A DNA stretch of 64,000 bases from Fibrella aestuarina BUZ 2 (GTDB taxonomy: Bacteria; Bacteroidota; Bacteroidia; Cytophagales; Spirosomataceae). Under the pieces are notes generated by a model. The model searched no databases, was not told where the DNA came from, and saw nothing but the letters and a program-made list of their open reading frames with translations. Every line of letters starts with the position of its first letter. Within the stretch, counting starts at the first letter, position 1. The DNA lies in NCBI RefSeq assembly GCF_000331105.1, contig NC_020054.1, positions 6,017,815 through 6,081,814 on the forward strand, given 5' to 3'. Shown piece by piece: positions 61,553 through 64,000 of this stretch. Both the position numbers and the translations under genes were made by a program.

Positions 61553-63253
61553 CTATACTTCGTCGGTTACGCAGCCTTCGCTGGCACTTTTTACATGGCG
61601 GATGTACTTGCCCAGCACGCCTTTGGTGAACGGCGGGGCGGGCTGTACCCACTGCGCGCGGCGCTGGGCCAGTTCATCGTCGGACACGTGCAGGGTTAGC
61701 TGGCGGCCAACGGCGTCGAGCGTAATAAGGTCACCGTCTTTTACCAACGCGATGGGGCCACCCTCGAATGCCTCGGGCGTCACGTGCCCGACCACGAAGC
61801 CGTGGGTGCCGCCCGAAAAACGCCCGTCGGTGATGAGCGCCACTTTGTCGCCCAGCCCAGCGCCCATGATGGCCGACGTCGGTTTGAGCATTTCGCTCAT
61901 ACCCGGCCCGCCTTTGGGGCCGCTGTTTCGGATCACGATAACCTGACCCGGCAGAATTTCGCCTTTCGAGAGGGCATCGATCACCTCACTTTCGTGCTCA
62001 CACACTTTGGCGGTGCCTTCAAAGCGTTCCCCTTCCTTGCCCGTGATCTTGGCGACCGAACCCGTGGGGGCCAGGTTGCCGTAGAGTACCTGCAAGTGCC
62101 CGGTTTTCTTGATCGGCTGAGAGAGCGGGAATACGATTTTCTGGGCGTCGAAGTCGAGGTCGGGCGCGTCGGCGAGGTTCTCGGCAACGGTCTTACCCGT
62201 TACGGTGAGGCAATCGCCGTGAATCAAGCCGTTCTGATAGAGGTATTTCATCACCGCCGGAACGCCTCCGATGGCGAGCATATCTTCCATATAATACTTG
62301 CCGCTGGGCTTCAGGTCGGCGAGCAGGGGCGTGCGGTCACTGATGGCCTGAATCTCGTCGAGCGTCAGGTTGATGCCGGCCGCACGAGCGATGGCGAGGT
62401 AATGCAGCACGGCGTTGGTTGACCCACCCAATGCCACGGTTACCGTCAGCGCGTTTTCGAGCGATTTCCGGCTGATGATGTCGGCGGGCGTGATGTTGCG
62501 TTCGAGCAGCACTCGCATGGCGGCACCAATCTTTTTACACTCTTCCTGCTTGCCTTCGTGGGTGGCGGGGTAGCTGCTGCTGAAGGGCAAGCTCAGGCCC
62601 ATAGCCTCGATGCTACTGGCCATGGTGTTGGCCGTATACATACCCCCGCAGGCACCGGCGCCGGGAATTGCGTTCTGAATGACGCCTTCGTAATCCTCGT
62701 CGGAGATGGTGCCGGCGTATTTCTTACCAAGGGCCTCAAACGCCGACACGATGTCGAGTTTCTGTCCCTTGTAATGCCCTGACCGGATCGTTCCGCCGTA
62801 TACCATGATGCTGGGCCGGTTGATGCGGGCCATCGCCATGATAGCGCCGGGCATGTTTTTATCACAGCCTACGACCGTCACGACGCCGTCGTACCACTGC
62901 GCCACCACCACCGACTCAATGCTGTCGGCGATCAGGTCACGGCTCGGTAGCGAATAGCGCATCCCGTCGTTGCCGTTGGTCATGCCGTCGGATACGCCGA
63001 TGGTGTTAAAAATGAGCCCGACCAGCCCATTCGCCTGGATGCCTTGCTTCACGTAGACCGACAGCCCGTTGAGGTGCATGTTGCAGGTGTTGCCTTCATA
63101 CCCCGTGCTGGCGATGCCGATCTGCGGTTTCTGCATATCGTCGGCCGTCAGCCCAACGCCATACAGCATGGCTTTGGCGGCGGGGTTGTCCATTTTTTGC
63201 GTCAGCGTCTGGCTAAACCGGTTCAGTGAAGTGGGCGTCGTCTCTGTTGTCAT
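61553..63253 (-). CDS. ilvD: Dihydroxy-acid dehydratase
   Basis: This 566-residue Fe-S enzyme dehydrates dihydroxy-isovalerate and dihydroxy-methylvalerate to 2-keto acids. Cluster-binding Cys lie in the opening [11 protein letters not shown], in [13 protein letters not shown] (about 119-131) and in [14 protein letters not shown] (about 190-203). The C-terminal swivel is marked by [18 protein letters not shown] and [11 protein letters not shown]. It is the first gene of the ilv row and has the shared 37-nt element 9 bases upstream of its ATG. Confidence 0.95.
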   Translation of the reverse strand: MTTETTPTSLNRFSQTLTQKMDNPAAKAMLYGVGLTADDMQKPQIGIASTGYEGNTCNMHLNGLSVYVKQGIQANGLVGLIFNTIGVSDGMTNGNDGMRYSLPSRDLIADSIESVVVAQWYDGVVTVVGCDKNMPGAIMAMARINRPSIMVYGGTIRSGHYKGQKLDIVSAFEALGKKYAGTISDEDYEGVIQNAIPGAGACGGMYTANTMASSIEAMGLSLPFSSSYPATHEGKQEECKKIGAAMRVLLERNITPADIISRKSLENALTVTVALGGSTNAVLHYLAIARAAGINLTLDEIQAISDRTPLLADLKPSGKYYMEDMLAIGGVPAVMKYLYQNGLIHGDCLTVTGKTVAENLADAPDLDFDAQKIVFPLSQPIKKTGHLQVLYGNLAPTGSVAKITGKEGERFEGTAKVCEHESEVIDALSKGEILPGQVIVIRNSGPKGGPGMSEMLKPTSAIMGAGLGDKVALITDGRFSGGTHGFVVGHVTPEAFEGGPIALVKDGDLITLDAVGRQLTLHVSDDELAQRRAQWVQPAPPFTKGVLGKYIRHVKSASEGCVTDEV

Positions 63254-63262
63254 TTTTACTGA

Positions 63263-63299
63263 TAGCGAAATTTCGCTGAATGCGTAATCGCGCTGTAAA
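63263..63299 (-). promoter_or_regulatory. Shared dyad element upstream of ilvD
   Basis: GCGAAATTTCGC (63265-63276, inside AGCGAAATTTCGCT at 63264-63277) and GCGTAATCGCGC (63282-63293) stand 5 bases apart, as at leuA. The 37-nt block has 33 identities with 39536-39572. It is only 9 bases from the ilvD ATG, so it may be the operator or the structured leader of the ilv operon. Confidence 0.8.
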
Positions 63300-63438
63300 G
63301 AAAAGCAGAGATTTTGTTTTTCAGAAACTCAAATCACTTTTTGTAAAAAAAGACCTTTTACTCAAGTGCTTCAGGTGAAGCACCCGCCCGTTACCGATCT
63401 TTCTAATCCATTATGTACTACCGCCACACTAGACCATC

Positions 63439-64000
63439 ATGCGCTGCTATACCTATCTCTTATCGTTACTCTGTCTTCTGCTAACCGGATCTGCCTTTGG
63501 TCAGTCGCTCAACGGGTCGTGGCAAGGGGCAATGGCGCCCGTTGGCAACGCCGGGCAGACCGTTCAAGGTACGGTTACACTGCGCGTTACAGGTGAAACC
63601 CTCACAGGCAACCTCACCGTGCAGGCAAATGGCACCATCGATAGCTATACGCTACAGGGACGGGTGCAGGGTGAGCAAACGGCGGGCACAGCAACGTACC
63701 CAGCCGATGGCAGTGTGTTTCAGTTTGAGGCGGCTATCCAGAACGGAGAGTTACTACTGGCGATTGGCCAAAACGGCAAGGCATTAATGAATGGTCGACT
63801 GGCCAGAACCGCGTTAAAATCGGGGCAGCCCCAACCCGCGCGCCCCACAGCCGTTACCAAACCAGACGGCCTCTACCGTGACCCGGCCCTTGTAGGCGCC
63901 TGGCAAACGACGGCCAACTACGGAGGCGGCCTCACCGACGGTGGGTTCTACGGCAGCACGTCGTCGATTATGCTACTCAACGCCGACGGCTCCTTTGGCG
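63439..64000 (+). CDS. Exported hypothetical protein (partial, runs off the window)
   Basis: This frame is open from an ATG at 63439 to the right edge (187 codons). It begins with a signal peptide (MRCYTYLLSLLCLLLTGSAFGQ) and continues with repetitive beta-rich sequence such as TVTLRVTGETLTGNLTVQANG and LQGRVQGEQTAGTATY. It resembles lipocalin-like or adhesin-like Bacteroidota envelope proteins, but no family is certain. The start is divergent from ilvD, 185 bases away, in the region of the shared element. Confidence 0.7.
   Translation, partial: MRCYTYLLSLLCLLLTGSAFGQSLNGSWQGAMAPVGNAGQTVQGTVTLRVTGETLTGNLTVQANGTIDSYTLQGRVQGEQTAGTATYPADGSVFQFEAAIQNGELLLAIGQNGKALMNGRLARTALKSGQPQPARPTAVTKPDGLYRDPALVGAWQTTANYGGGLTDGGFYGSTSSIMLLNADGSFG

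Larger units (their letters stand above)
1..64000. repeat. Dispersed heptamer GGTACGT / ACGTACC
   Basis: The heptamer appears on the plus strand about 55 times as GGTACGT and about 26 times as ACGTACC by my hand count (palindromic GGTACGTACC sites at 1075 and 54092 counted in both). It is usually preceded by CA, TG or CG. Most sites lie inside genes of either direction. None was seen in the AT-rich DUF262 gene or the 56-57 kb island. Confidence 0.7.

Noticed and set aside
63300-63438. Promoter for the ilv operon at a fixed position
   Set aside because: A TTTG is present upstream, but the second element (TTTTCTTTAC) does not match TAnnTTTG well enough to call it.
1-64000. tRNA or rRNA genes, classic riboswitches
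   Set aside because: No cloverleaf, rRNA-conserved word or recognisable T-box/riboswitch leader was found in the gaps read.

Overview
The window looks like chromosome of a Cytophagales bacterium close to the Spirosoma/Fibrella group (phylum Bacteroidota). Support: high-GC coding sequence, no Shine-Dalgarno pattern, promoter candidates of the TTTG-N18/20-TAnnTTTG type, a type IX secretion C-terminal domain on the M1 peptidase, and Bacteroidota families (DUF2141, DUF2059, ACT-less LeuA, Bacteroidota-type IlvC). Gene families were assigned from motifs by eye; no database was searched.

Region by region. 1-8.2 kb: end of a CocE-type hydrolase, ketopantoate reductase, a VOC protein, a secreted M1 aminopeptidase, recJ, lptB and an FMN-binding protein. 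8.3-16.8 kb: recO, an SdiA-regulated-like lipoprotein, a P450, a BNR-repeat protein, two tandem SDR paralogues and an M23 peptidase. 16.9-31.5 kb: a molybdenum hydroxylase system of aerobic CO-dehydrogenase type (coxG-S-L-M-D), with its CoxE-like partner cut off by about 8 kb. That interval holds a histidine kinase, a caspase-like protein lacking its histidine, a papain-type peptidase, small genes and an AT-rich DUF262 gene. 31.6-38.3 kb: PhzF, a GMC oxidoreductase, a lysine-rich exported protein, recQ and a gamma-glutamylcyclotransferase-like protein. 38.4-44.7 kb: leucine genes leuC-leuD-citramalate/isopropylmalate synthase-leuB, plus leuA on its own promoter. 44.8-49 kb: an ACT/monooxygenase pair with a divergent ArsR-type regulator, two coupled DinB proteins and small genes. 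49-54.1 kb: a sugar module (GMC oxidoreductase, TIM-barrel isomerase, AraC regulator, GH29 fucosidase). 54.1-63.3 kb: ilvA, a DoxX pseudogene, an AT-rich island, then ilvC-N-B-methyltransferase-D. A secreted protein runs off the right edge.

Together the leu and ilv blocks cover the isoleucine/valine/leucine pathway. leuA and ilvD, 24 kb apart, share a 37-nt upstream element (33 identities) made of two spaced dyads, which points to joint control. Two genome-scale patterns stand out. The heptamer GGTACGT/ACGTACC occurs roughly 75-80 times by hand count, against about 8 expected, and is missing from the AT-rich islands. Many gene junctions also hold long, often near-perfect hairpins, four of them built from the word TGGTCATT.
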